Below are positions 1-10,300 of a DNA stretch of 64,000 nucleotides, piece after piece (position 1 is the stretch's first letter; each line of letters opens with the position of its first letter). Origin of the DNA: Isoetes taiwanensis (lineage: Eukaryota > Streptophyta > Lycopodiopsida > Isoetales > Isoetaceae); assembly GCA_021234155.1 (NCBI GenBank), contig JAJEKV010000057.1, positions 2,759,821-2,823,820 on the forward strand. Reading direction: 5' to 3'. Made by a program: the position numbers and the translations under genes. The notes beneath the pieces were generated by a model. The model saw only the letters and a list, made by a program, of their open reading frames with translations, was not told the origin of the DNA and made no database searches.

Positions 1-1586
1 CTCATGGAAGAATGGTTCTGAGATAAGTTTTGCATTGTGTTGAAGCTAATGGTGTTGGAGCTACGCCAATGATAGCCAGGCTTGTGACTTCTTGACATGT
101 TTGTATTGTGATCATGATCTTCATCATTGAGTTTGCTACCTCGACATGGTATTAGATGTATGAGTAACCTTGGCAAGGGAATTGCATGTAGAAAATATGG
201 GTAAGCTTTTCCTGCTACTGCGACATGGCTAGATTGTGATTGAGATCACGGGCATCATCGAGACTTGATCTTCTAGATACATGTATAGTACATATTGTAA
301 TGAACATCATATGTTATGGTCCGTATCATTGTACAACTGTTGTCTTTGTATATGTTCTTGGATCCTCCAGGGTCAGGCTTCCGGGTTCGATGGCCTTGGT
401 TGCTCCGGCATGCTCATGTTCATCTGTGTTTTTTTGTGGTATTCTTGTGCTCTTTGAAACCTGGCATAGTTCTCCTAGCAAGGATGCTATGAGGTCCTTC
501 AGTGCCAAATGTGGGCTGGGAAGGGTATGCGCATACGAGGTTCACCCCACTAGAGGGCTCGAAATGTGAGCTGACTAGGCATGTTTCTGCTAATAGGACT
601 TGCACGTAGGCTGGCTGAGCTTCCCATTTGTCCCGGAGCTATGTTATGATGTTTTGGTATTTTGGCTATGTTCTTGCTTTTGATGCTCATGTTTTGTATT
701 TCATTTGATCATGTTGCCATTGTCTAACACTGTACTCGCATAGGATCTGGTGTCTTTGCTTGTGTTTATGTTCTTGTTATCTAAGATTCCAGAGTATTTC
801 CATGTATGAAGTGACAGCCAGGAATCCCCACTTAGTCACGAGGATTAACCCCAATGAGTGCATGTGCAGTGAGAGAGCAAGATGATATTCGAGCTAGTGG
901 CAAAGGTGCAATTGGAGATCGAGATGGAGTTATAGATGAAGCTTCTGTTGGTTCTATTATACTCGTTACATCCTGGCCATTCATTTAAGGAATATTCCAG
1001 TGGATATTCCTTATCCTTCACCCCTGACCGTAGGAAGGAAAAGAAGATGGGGCCAAACTGGATGGTAGCAGGGTCAATGATACAGTCAATAAGGTGCAAA
1101 ACAAATGAGAGTGCGGACTTTTGGCAATATTCCTCTGTCAAATGTGGCCATCTAGAGGTTCCCTGCGCCAAAGAGAACTTGCAAGCGTATGCATAATAAC
1201 ATTTTAAGCATGGGAAGCACATTCATAATAACAGAGACATTTGTTAATCATAAGTCGTCGTTCATTATTCTTAGAGGAGCTCGTCCTCCATAAAATACAC
1301 TTGAAGCACAGATATAATAACAGACACATTTATTAATCATAAGCCGGTGTTGCATTACAAGGAAGAGTAACATTAGCAAATACTCATCCCAAGAGGAAAC
1401 TGCACTTGTGCATGCAATTGCATGCCAGCCTGCAATGATACAATCAATCCAAGAGCATTTGAATTATGTCCCAGCATGGCTCCCTATTCTTCAAAATGCC
1501 AAGCCTTCACAATCCATTTGAACCAAAGAACGGGCCTTCTAAAGAAAAAAACAGAGCAAACAAACCCATTACCCAAAAATGAACGA
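1..1586. other. No recognisable gene
   Basis: I see no recognisable coding sequence or mobile-element hallmark here. Open frames up to about 125 codons exist on both strands but show no family motif and no splice-bounded continuation. The first 700 bases contain loosely repeated phrases around the words CGACATGG and GATCATGATC, suggesting old decayed repeat sequence. Confidence 0.4.
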
Positions 1587-1665
1587 AGTCCTTTTAATTT
1601 TTGTCAGACGAGGACAAGAAGAATCAAAAGAAGCTTTTGGCTATGGCAGAAGGCAAACTCCTTAA
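1587..1665 (+). repeat. Left direct repeat flanking a CACTA-ended element
   Basis: About 79 bases here recur at 2688-2768 in the same orientation with roughly 80% identity (shared words include AGTCCTTTTA, AGAAGAAT, GGCTATGGC and CTCCTTAA/ATCCTTAA). The left copy ends exactly where the CACTAGAG terminus of the intervening element begins, so the element appears to lie at a junction between two related copies. Confidence 0.6.
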
Positions 1666-2668
1666 CACTAGAGTTGTCCCTTGATGAACCCAAATGGGTT
1701 CATTAGTATACTTTTTTTGAAATTCTACCATGGCTCCGAGATAAAGAATTTGTCTACATACTCACAATATGTTGTCCTTCATGAGTGTACATATAAGGAA
1801 AAATTTATGAAAAAATATAGAAAGCTTCTATTACCAAACATAATGTGGAGCCGAATGCAAAGGGGTCAAGTTTATTCACAAAGTCTTTGACATTTCTCAA
1901 ATTATTTTGCAAATATGATTTTTCCTAGGAATTCTAATTCTTCCATCTTGTAATTCATGATATGAGAAATCTATCACAAGAAGAATTAGAAAAATCTATG
2001 GTAGAATTTTCGAGAAATAATTCCTTAAAGTTTGAAGTTCAAAAGCTCTTTATGGACCCAGTTAGGTCCTCCGAGGGTCAAAATTTTGAAAATTCATAGT
2101 ACTACTCCACTTTTTGAAAAAATGAAATCCATTTAGCAAGACGTGTAGTACTTAGTATCTATTTCCATTAAAAAATAATAATACCTTCACATTCTTATTC
2201 TATTTCAAATATCATGGATATAAAATGGTTCCTGGATGTCTGTTTTTCAGAAATTCCTTAGGGACCTGACTGGGTCTCTCAAGGATTGAAATTATAATTT
2301 GCTCATTGATACATCAAATTTTTATGAAATCACATGAAATTTGAATAATGAGTAGCATTTATAGGCTACGTTCATAGAAAATTAATGTCATCTTGAAATT
2401 TGTATTCTATGTTGAGTGTCATGAGATTATATCATATCATTGAAACCATTGAATTGAGTGTATTTCAAGATGCAATTGTGCCAAACTTGTGAAGAATTTT
2501 ATTTTGCCATTGAATATGGTGGTACAACTTCGAGTTAATCTTACAATTCAGGTGTCCATATTTAAAATCTCATACGTATCATGAAGAACTAGTCCCTAAT
2601 ATGGAGAAGGGATTGAGGGACCCATACGGGTTGATAAATCCAAATAGGTCCCTGAGACAACTCTAGTG
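1666..2668. mobile_element. CACTA-ended non-autonomous DNA transposon (candidate)
   Basis: The segment begins with CACTAGAGTTGTC and ends with the exact reverse complement, GACAACTCTAGTG, giving 13-bp perfect terminal inverted repeats over about 1.0 kb. CACTA termini are the hallmark of the CACTA (En/Spm) superfamily. Subterminal and internal motifs of the type GGACCCAGTTAGGTCC recur near 2052, 2258, 2617 and 2645, as expected of a family with subterminal transposase-binding repeats. A near-palindrome sits at 1682-1700. There is no transposase frame, so it would be non-autonomous. Flanking triplets are TAA (left) and TAC (right), so a perfect 3-bp target duplication is not seen. A different superfamily with coincidental CACTA ends is possible. 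Confidence 0.55.
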
Positions 2669-2687
2669 TACAGAGAAGCAGAGCTGC

Positions 2688-2768
2688 AGTCCTTTTATTT
2701 TTTGACGGAATGAGGAGAAGAAGAATGCAAAATAAGCTTCTGGCTATGGCGGAAGACGAAATCCTTAA
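2688..2768 (+). repeat. Right direct repeat flanking a CACTA-ended element
   Basis: Second copy of the approximately 80-base repeat at 1587-1665, same orientation, about 80% identical, starting 20 bases beyond the right inverted terminus of the CACTA-ended element. Confidence 0.6.
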
Positions 2769-3308
2769 TTTACCCTTTTCAAGACATACAGAGAAGAAAA
2801 GCTGCACATGCTATAGCCTGGCTCCAGAATCAAGTCCCAAACATGGCTCCTGGCAGAAGCCCTCTGCCATGGCCATGCCGCCCAGCCTCCTGGCATGAAA
2901 CCACTGGAAAAAAAAAAATCCAAATAGAAACTTGAGTTCCATCATTTCCATGCGCCCAGAACCCATCGGCAACACAACACTTCTAAAAAGGAAAACCCCT
3001 CGACCTAGCCGGACCGACCACTGCCATCCCAAATCCTAATTTCTGACATCAGCAAAGTACTCCTTTGCCATACGAATACACCCCTCAACCATTCCAAATT
3101 TTATATTATGTCCACCCAAAACAACAATTGCCCAAGATAATTGTGAAACCAAAAAATTCCTTTGAATTCGTTATATATAATGGATATTGATTTATAAGAA
3201 TGGTTCCTTTTGAATTTGCAAAAGAAGATTCGATTTTTCACTAATATTATCAACCTAGAATTAGTGCAACTTTTGACAAGATCCCAAGTTGTCAGGAGTG
3301 TCAACTCG
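2769..3308. other. No recognisable gene
   Basis: Nothing recognisable. The segment runs up to the truncated TRIM-like retroelement starting near 3309; short minus-strand frames here have no family features. Confidence 0.4.
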
Positions 3309-3622
3309 GCGTTACATTTGGTACCAGAGCAGGGCTCGAGTTCGAGTCTCCATGGGGGCAAGTATGACCCAGAATACCATTAGACAGTAGGTCATGACTT
3401 GGTCTTGGACACCAAGGAATGGTGTGGTCTATGGTTTGTGATGCTCGAGGACGAGCATAGTTCTAATGGGAGAGATTGTAACAGACCCATGGGAGACTGC
3501 TCGAGTGGATCTTGATGTCGCGTTTCCTGAGACACTGGCATAAATGGGTAGAAGCGACTACTCATAAATGTCTAGATGGTTTTTCCCAGTTAGTTAAGGG
3601 CATGTCGGTTAGGAATGTTACA
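3309..3622 (+). mobile_element. TRIM retroelement, 5'-truncated copy (same family as 28962 and 30956)
   Basis: This is a plus-orientation copy of the small LTR family seen complete at 28962-29436 and 30956-31397. Bases 3309-3316 (GCGTTACA) are the last bases of a 5' LTR. A primer-binding site TGGTACCAGAGC follows at 3319-3330, one mismatch from the initiator-Met-tRNA site TGGTATCAGAGC. A non-coding interior of about 145 bp, a purine tract (ATGGGAGAGAT) and a complete 3' LTR (3477-3622, TGTAACAG...ATGTTACA, 146 bp) come next. Most of the 5' LTR has been replaced by unrelated sequence. No protein is encoded. Confidence 0.75.
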
Positions 3623-3774
3623 TATGAGAACTAGACGTAGCAACTCTCATGGAAAACTCCCCTAACTTGACCGAGTGTCCCAAAACAACTTAACATAGTA
3701 GCTCTTGGAGTGACCGGATATCCCAAAATAATATCTTTTTACCGAAAGAGGCCAAAGCAATAACTTTTGCCCTA

Positions 3775-3960
3775 AAGTTAACTAGATTGATTTGATTTCT
3801 CATAATAGCAAGTATTGGCTTACCAACTTGGCCAAGGAGCTCAAAATAGCAATGTGTATCATACAAGTCAACTAGGTTGATTTGATTTCTCATAATAGGA
3901 ACTATTGGCTTACCAACTTGGCCAAGAAGCCCAAACAATGTGTATCATACAATCAACCAA
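3775..3960. repeat. Tandem duplication, 90-bp period
   Basis: Two adjacent direct copies share the phrases TTGATTTGATTTCTCATAAT, TTGGCTTACCAACTTGGCCA and ATGTGTATCATACAA with a period of about 90 bases, followed by a third partial start (CAACCAAGTTGATTAGAC). Function unknown. Confidence 0.75.
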
Positions 3961-4750
3961 GTTGATTAGACATGGTAAACTTTGACGGGCACTGCCAACA
4001 TAGCAATTTCTTATTACACATGGTAATCTTTGTCAAACACTGCCAAAATACCCTCAAAATAACAATATCAAGATTTTCACGATTGGGTTGTTTAAATTTC
4101 TGGTGGCACAATTTTGGACTTCCATATCGTTTATCCCATTCCTTCGATTCTGCAACCCCAACAGCACAGGAACTGATCAAAGTCAAACAAGAATTGATAA
4201 AAATCGAACGCTCACCAGTTGTGATATTGTAAGGGTAAGCTTGTCGATCAATTGCACCAGCCACCAGAAAAACAAGGATTCCCTTCCCAACAAGCTTACC
4301 TTATAAAATTTTCGATTCACATGCATTTCCAACACAAAAGAATTCCGTGATGGCTCACTGAGCACTACTGAGTTCTTGTTCATCCATAACATATAAGACA
4401 TGCACTCTTTTTTCAAGAAACAAGATGTTAATGCCCGTTGGATGGGATCTCAAATAACATCTTAGGAGAAACCTGTGCAAGTACGAAAGTTCATGCTGTG
4501 AGACCTAGTGTTTATTGTTTAATACCACGGATTAAATGGCCAAGGAAGTTGCTCTTATGTCATGCTATTTTCCAACTTACTTTGGGAACCATGTTGTGCA
4601 TATTTTATTGATACAAGAACATGAGCAAGTAAATGTAGGGTATTCTAGATTATTCATTGTTGACCATCTCAGTCACTTTCAAATGTCAATGCAAGCGGTA
4701 ACTTGCCCATGATTTCACTTAAAGGCGAGATTCCTTGAACATGATTTCAT
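3961..4750. other. No recognisable gene
   Basis: No domain, splice-bounded exon or element terminus recognised. Short overlapping frames on both strands near 3953-4416 appear to be chance frames. Confidence 0.35.
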
Positions 4751-5032
4751 CAGAAATAAGGTGACTTACAAGGATTAACCATTAGGACCAATTTGAAGTT
4801 CCCCTTCATGCAGATCAATTCTTTATATTTTCACAGTGCCAATAACATCTGCATGAAGACATTAGTGCATTTTACAAAAGAAACAACAACAGAAATAAGG
4901 TGACTTACAAGGATTAACCATTAGGACCAATTTGAAGTTCCCCTTCATGCAGATCAATTCTTTATATTTTCACAATTGTGCCAATAACAATTGCATGAAG
5001 ACATTAGTGCATTTTACAAAAGAAACAACAAA
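4751..5032. repeat. Recent tandem duplication, 139-bp unit
   Basis: The sequence from CAGAAATAAGGTGACTTACA through AAAAGAAACAACAA is present twice in direct tandem (unit starts 4751 and 4890). The copies are nearly identical, differing by a few bases around CACAGTGCC versus CACAATTGTGCC, so the duplication looks recent. Confidence 0.85.
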
Positions 5033-5700
5033 GCTTCATATATCGCTCTTTGATTCCAGATAAAACGACTGAGTTTTTGATGGAGAACAATATATACAAA
5101 GCATATGAAGAGAATTAAGGAACGGATAAATATACAGGGTGCCTCTACTGAGTCATGTACTGTATTTGTAACAGTCTGTAATAAACAAGGCTCCTAATTA
5201 CATTTGAAATTTATCCATATGTAGTAATAACGCATGTAAAAACAATTAAGACAATTTACAAGATCAGACATCTACGTTGAACAGCAGCCATAACACTTGA
5301 TACTATAGTGTCCAATCCACATTCTGTTTTCCCTCTGCAAATTTTGTAGTAGCCTTTGCTTGCCCCAGCTTGCACCCCCAGAATTCTTGATTATCCAATA
5401 ACATATCCAACAAGCAGAACGTCAACTGCAGACATTGCCAATATATAATCTGTCACATAACCGATAACAATAATAACCAAAAGATGTTAGCATTCAGAAC
5501 AGGGTTTACCTGCCAAATGGCCATCAGCAATCTGCTTTTCGCACAAAGAAAAAGTTTGACACTGTCACAGCAATGTGCTTGTTGAGAAATTTACATTGGC
5601 CATCTGCCCCTTCTCGAGTTCTAGACCACCAACTTGCATTGTTAATAATTCTATCCCATTTTTTTTCCTAATGCTATGCTTAGCATACACAATATATGGT
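5033..5700. other. No recognisable gene
   Basis: AT-rich intergenic-looking sequence with no recognised protein or element signature. Confidence 0.35.
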
Positions 5701-6168
5701 TACAGGATTCACAAGCAAGCAGGCAGCATACCCACAGAATTCAATCTCGTATCCATGGCCATTACTTTAAACATGGAAAAAGCAAGCGTACCTTTCTTTA
5801 TATGGAACACTTCCGATTTAGAGATGCAGACCCTTATAACAGTGATTCAACTGGTTCTAACTTTGAGATCTCTGGACCATCATTTTGCTGAGCTGATCTA
5901 TATATCTGTGATATTTCACATCAACTCAGAAGCTGTTTACTAAAGGAAGGAGGAAAGTTAAGAATAATAGTTTTCTTCACCAACGTAATAATGTGCTGGG
6001 TGTTATGTACAATACAATCAAGCAGGCAGGCAGCATACCCACAGAATTTTCATGGCTTCCATTACTTGAAACATGAGACAAAAAGAAAAAGCAAACGTAC
6101 CTTTCTTTATATGGAACACTTCCGATTTAGAGGTGCAGACCCTTATAAGAGGGATTCAACTGGTTTTA
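5701..6168. repeat. Direct duplication about 310 bp apart
   Basis: Two direct copies of roughly 155 bp (5701-5860 and 6012-6168) share AGCAGGCAGCATACCCACAG, GTACCTTTCTTTATATGGAA and CACTTCCGATTTAGAG followed by GCAGACCCTTATAA. They give the same translated phrase in frames starting near 5676 and 5991. I see no protein family, so this looks like a local duplication rather than a repeated exon. Confidence 0.75.
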
Positions 6169-6719
6169 TGAGGAAGCATTTATCAGAAAAAGATCCTAAC
6201 CACCGTGTAAAAAATTCAAATTCTGAGGGCCAGTTTCCTTTACCAAATAGATCTACAAATGACAATTCCAGCATCCAGTGTAGTAGCTGCAATGGATAGT
6301 AACAGAATACCTCCAGAAGGGACACACCTTCAAAAATAAATAAAAGAAACCGATGGGAAGGGTGGAGCATTAGTATGTGCTGGTATACCATAGTGGCAGC
6401 TAATCGATCTTACTAAGACTATGATAAAAAAACCGGATCTGTGTTCCTGTACAATCATACCTGAATTGTCAGAATGGATGTCAAGCTTCTGTGAGCACTT
6501 GAATCGTGTTTGGAAAATAGGTGCTTCATGCTACTGTTATGCCTGAGTTTAAAGAGAAACCTGTTGTGGCTCAAAGGGTATACCCCCTTTCCTAGTAACA
6601 TGAAAAGAATAGATGATTGGCTAAGGAAGCAAAGACGTCTCAAGGGCAGAGCCAGACTTCGATCATTTGGAGCAGGACATCAAAACACTGCAACGACTAG
6701 AAATATTCACAAAAAAATC

Positions 6720-7115
6720 TTACCTCTGCTCCTTCCGCTGCTTATGGTCGATGTGATTTGTCCAAGCGATTCGTCCACTCTTTGCTTCTCCCGCCTCTTC
6801 ACAAAGAATCCATCTCCGCCTTCCATCTATCACGATTTGAGGAGGACGAAGTTCCCCTCTGCTTCGCTACCTCTAGGCGCCACCAAAAAGCGGAGATCGC
6901 ATCTCCACCTTCCACCCGACTCCAATAAAATCCACGCCGTATACCTGTCCTTAAAGTGTCCCTCCAATCCCAAAAGTCCACAGCCATAGACAAGGAATAT
7001 GCTACGATATTTTCATATCCTGGCCCTCTATCGGCCACTCCCCAAACTCCCCAGGGATTGGCCTACGGGCAACCCAAAAACAATAGTTCTTAGGACATTG
7101 CTATCGTCAGTCACA
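6720..7115 (+). other. Possible decayed 5' exon of an unrecognised gene
   Basis: This stretch is richer in C and G than its surroundings. One plus-strand frame reads a Ser/Leu/Pro/His-rich run and then a phrase around SYPGPLSATPQTPQGLAYGQ, interrupted by a stop near 6925 and another near 7090. A plausible splice donor (CACAG|GTAAGT) follows at about 7117. It could be a first exon coding for an organelle-targeted N terminus that has acquired stops. I do not recognise the family and no following exon was identified. Confidence 0.2.
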
Positions 7116-7332
7116 GGTAAGTAAAACATAGGAGTTTCTATTCTACTTTCCTTCGCCATAGCCACTAAATCCAAAGCGAAAACGTTTAAGCCATCCGGTC
7201 TATTTCTTCTAAACTTTAAGTTCAACCACTCTCGTTATCTTAAACATGGTAAATAGTGACCACAATACTATTGGCATTACTGGATGTAGGCCTACATAGA
7301 AAGAAATACTCAATATAAATATATGTCTTATC

Positions 7333-10300
7333 CTAAGCACGAGAAGATATAAATAGTGACCAACGAGGTTTAATCAATGAATAGGTTAGCAAGGCCAGCA
7401 AGATACATATCACAGACATAAAACCATAGAAGAAAATATCCTCCATTTGCTTTTGTTTCTTGATTTCTTGATAGCCAACTTGAGACCAAAGCAGCTGGTA
7501 GGAAGTGCTGTAATGAAAAATAAACGCATGGTCATAACGCTGCACACTAAAAAATGGGACATCATTCTTTGCAAATAGGATAACAAGAAATTATCATGCA
7601 CCAAGGAAACGGTAACAGGCACCTAGCTATTAAATTTCAGAGCCGATCCGTTATTCATCAAATTATGCAAAATCATGTTCTAGCATCCAATAATATAGAA
7701 CAGAAGTGCATCATACGTACGGTCTTATCAATTTTGGGAACATCTTATGAAGTGTGGTCAAGAGAGCACTCTGTAAGAGTCCCCATTGTCCAGAGGGAAA
7801 TAAAATCCTGCTTGTGTTCATCTCGACAATGGCATGAGCATCAGCCAGCCTCTGTTTTGTAAATTCTGAAGCTGCATTACTGAATAGTACCTTTCCTGTA
7901 GCACCTAAGAGTATTCATCAAAAACATTACAATCAGAATTTATTCTTCAATGCCCCAATGAAAAGGCATCAGGTGCACTCATAATGCTTCCTCCCTAATT
8001 AACTACGGTTAATACTGACCAGAATCCATTAATTCGCCCAGTATTTTATCAAAGAGGACACAGTCTTCTAGGGCTGCATTACAACCTGTGCCATATGATG
8101 GGAACTGCAAAATCAAGCGACGGCATCAATCTTCAGGTGCCAATAAATACCCAAACAAAAAGGAAACGGGAGAGATTCTCATCATTGTGATCAGTTAACA
8201 CATTGAACAGTATATGAAACTCACCATTGCATGAGCAGCATCACCAAGAAGTACTACATTGTCATGATGGAAACGAGACAAAATAACTGCTCCTCCGAAT
8301 GATATAGATGGCAGTTTCAGGAAGTCCTCAGCAAAGTCGGGGGTTTCTTGCAATAGAAGCTCATATAATTCTGGAGCATTTTGTCTGCAAGTATTTCAAT
8401 ATCAAAGGTATTGAGTAAAACAAAGAAGAGACTGATATTTGATAAAAGATCTGAAGTGAGATGACAGTATTGTATTCGAATATTGGAAAGCAAGATGGTG
8501 TGAATAAACAACATATTCAAGTCGGCATTGACCAACATGACATGCCACTAAGTGCTGGTGATAAAAGCTGAAATGTCATCATTTAATTTAGCTTTATTTC
8601 CCATAATGGTTCTTGAAACAATAGACATAATGCTAGCAGAATCTGCTGCCAGGTATGCAACTTGAGGCTGTTCTCCATTATTTTTATTGATAGGCTGCAG
8701 GCTTTTGAAGTGAAGTTGAAGTTGCTGATTCAGATGCAAGCAAAGAAGGTATATAAAGAAGAGAAAGGTTTGATTTCTTTTCTTTTTTGGTAGCTGACGA
8801 ACTCCAAGACCAGAAATGACTGGCTTTACATGCCTATGCCAACTCAAGAAGAGTATTATTAAGCAGCAATAATGAGCTACATTAGAAGCATGAAAGTTAA
8901 ATAGTGGTGCAGAGCTCTTGCTTTGCACCTGATCTGGCATCATCATGCGCGAATAATATTACTGTAAAATGGAAAGAAGGGATGACCTTATGAAAGGCCA
9001 CAAAACACTAAGACTCCTCAGATGAACAGGACAACAGCTAGACCCACGCACACGGCCCATTAGGCCACTAAAGTAAATGGGAATATTGTGTGCCGCGCTT
9101 TTACTTGCCATCTTTACCTAGCAAATTCAAGGCTGGGGGACAAGTTAAACGAGAAACAAATGGATGTATCTTCCTAGCATCTGGTAGTGATGAATAAGTT
9201 CTTCTTTTTTAAATGGGTCCAACCAGAGGAGTAAATTAGAAATGGACCTTATGTCAAGCACTTATGCCAAAATATAAAAGGAAGAATCAAATTCTATGGT
9301 TTTCTGGTTATGCTCGTTGTCTAAGAACTTTTTCTCTACCTTGTAAAACACAGAAAGATGAAATATGTGTCCAACTGAATGACAAGAAAACTTCATGGGA
9401 GACACAGCTTATGTATTTTGGAGTCTTTGCTGGGTGAAATGTGGAGCTGGAAGCAGTCATCAAGAAAATCTATGGACATTGGAAATGCCTGTTCATATTA
9501 GCTGTGTATTAGGATATTACAATTTAAAGCCTACATTGTTGAATGCCATGCTTGGAAATTGATAGATGGCTATAATAAGGCCAATTGGCACTTGTAAAAT
9601 GTGTTTGGCCTTCTAGAAGTATTGCCAAAAATTATGAGGTGCTTCTAACCGAAATAGTTTCTCCACATCAACAGCGGAAGATGCATTCAGAAGCTTGGGA
9701 TTCTTTGTGCCACCCCAGAAACTGCCATCGGCCATTCCAACTAGCAACATATTCAAAGCTGGCCAACTCTGCATTGCAAGAGAAAACAGAGTCAAGTTCT
9801 CTACTTTTAATACTTAAAGATTTACTTCAAATGCCAAGAGAAAACACGCCACTATTTGATAAAATGGACAATTGATTCATGAATGATATGGAAGTTCTTC
9901 CATTTAAAGAACTTAAGTCCTGTGATATATAAGACATCTTTTCCTGCCGTCTTAGTTGAAAACTAATGCCATAAGTGCAGCTTGCTCTATGTGCTCAACA
10001 ATTTAATATATTACAAGCTCCATTCAGATGTAGCCTGTTCCCTAGGAAAGCGAAATGGCGTCTTTATTGTTCGGATCCCCTTCTCAAAACCTATGGCCTT
10101 GAAAGCTATTTATGCTTAAATACGTGGCCAACTGCAATCCCACCAGAATGAGCTTCAATAGTTTGAAAAAAGGTGGAACTGATTTTGCTGGAAGTCAAAT
10201 CATCGTTTTCCTAGTATATTTCTTTATCAAGCCAATCACCCTGCCATTGTCTTTAAGCTTGACCCAATAACAGCATCCAGCCCATTCATTGCATATGGAA

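Noticed and set aside
7596-7862. Plus-strand 88-codon ORF
   Set aside because: Antisense shadow of exon 9 of the FAD monooxygenase gene (7721-7904).
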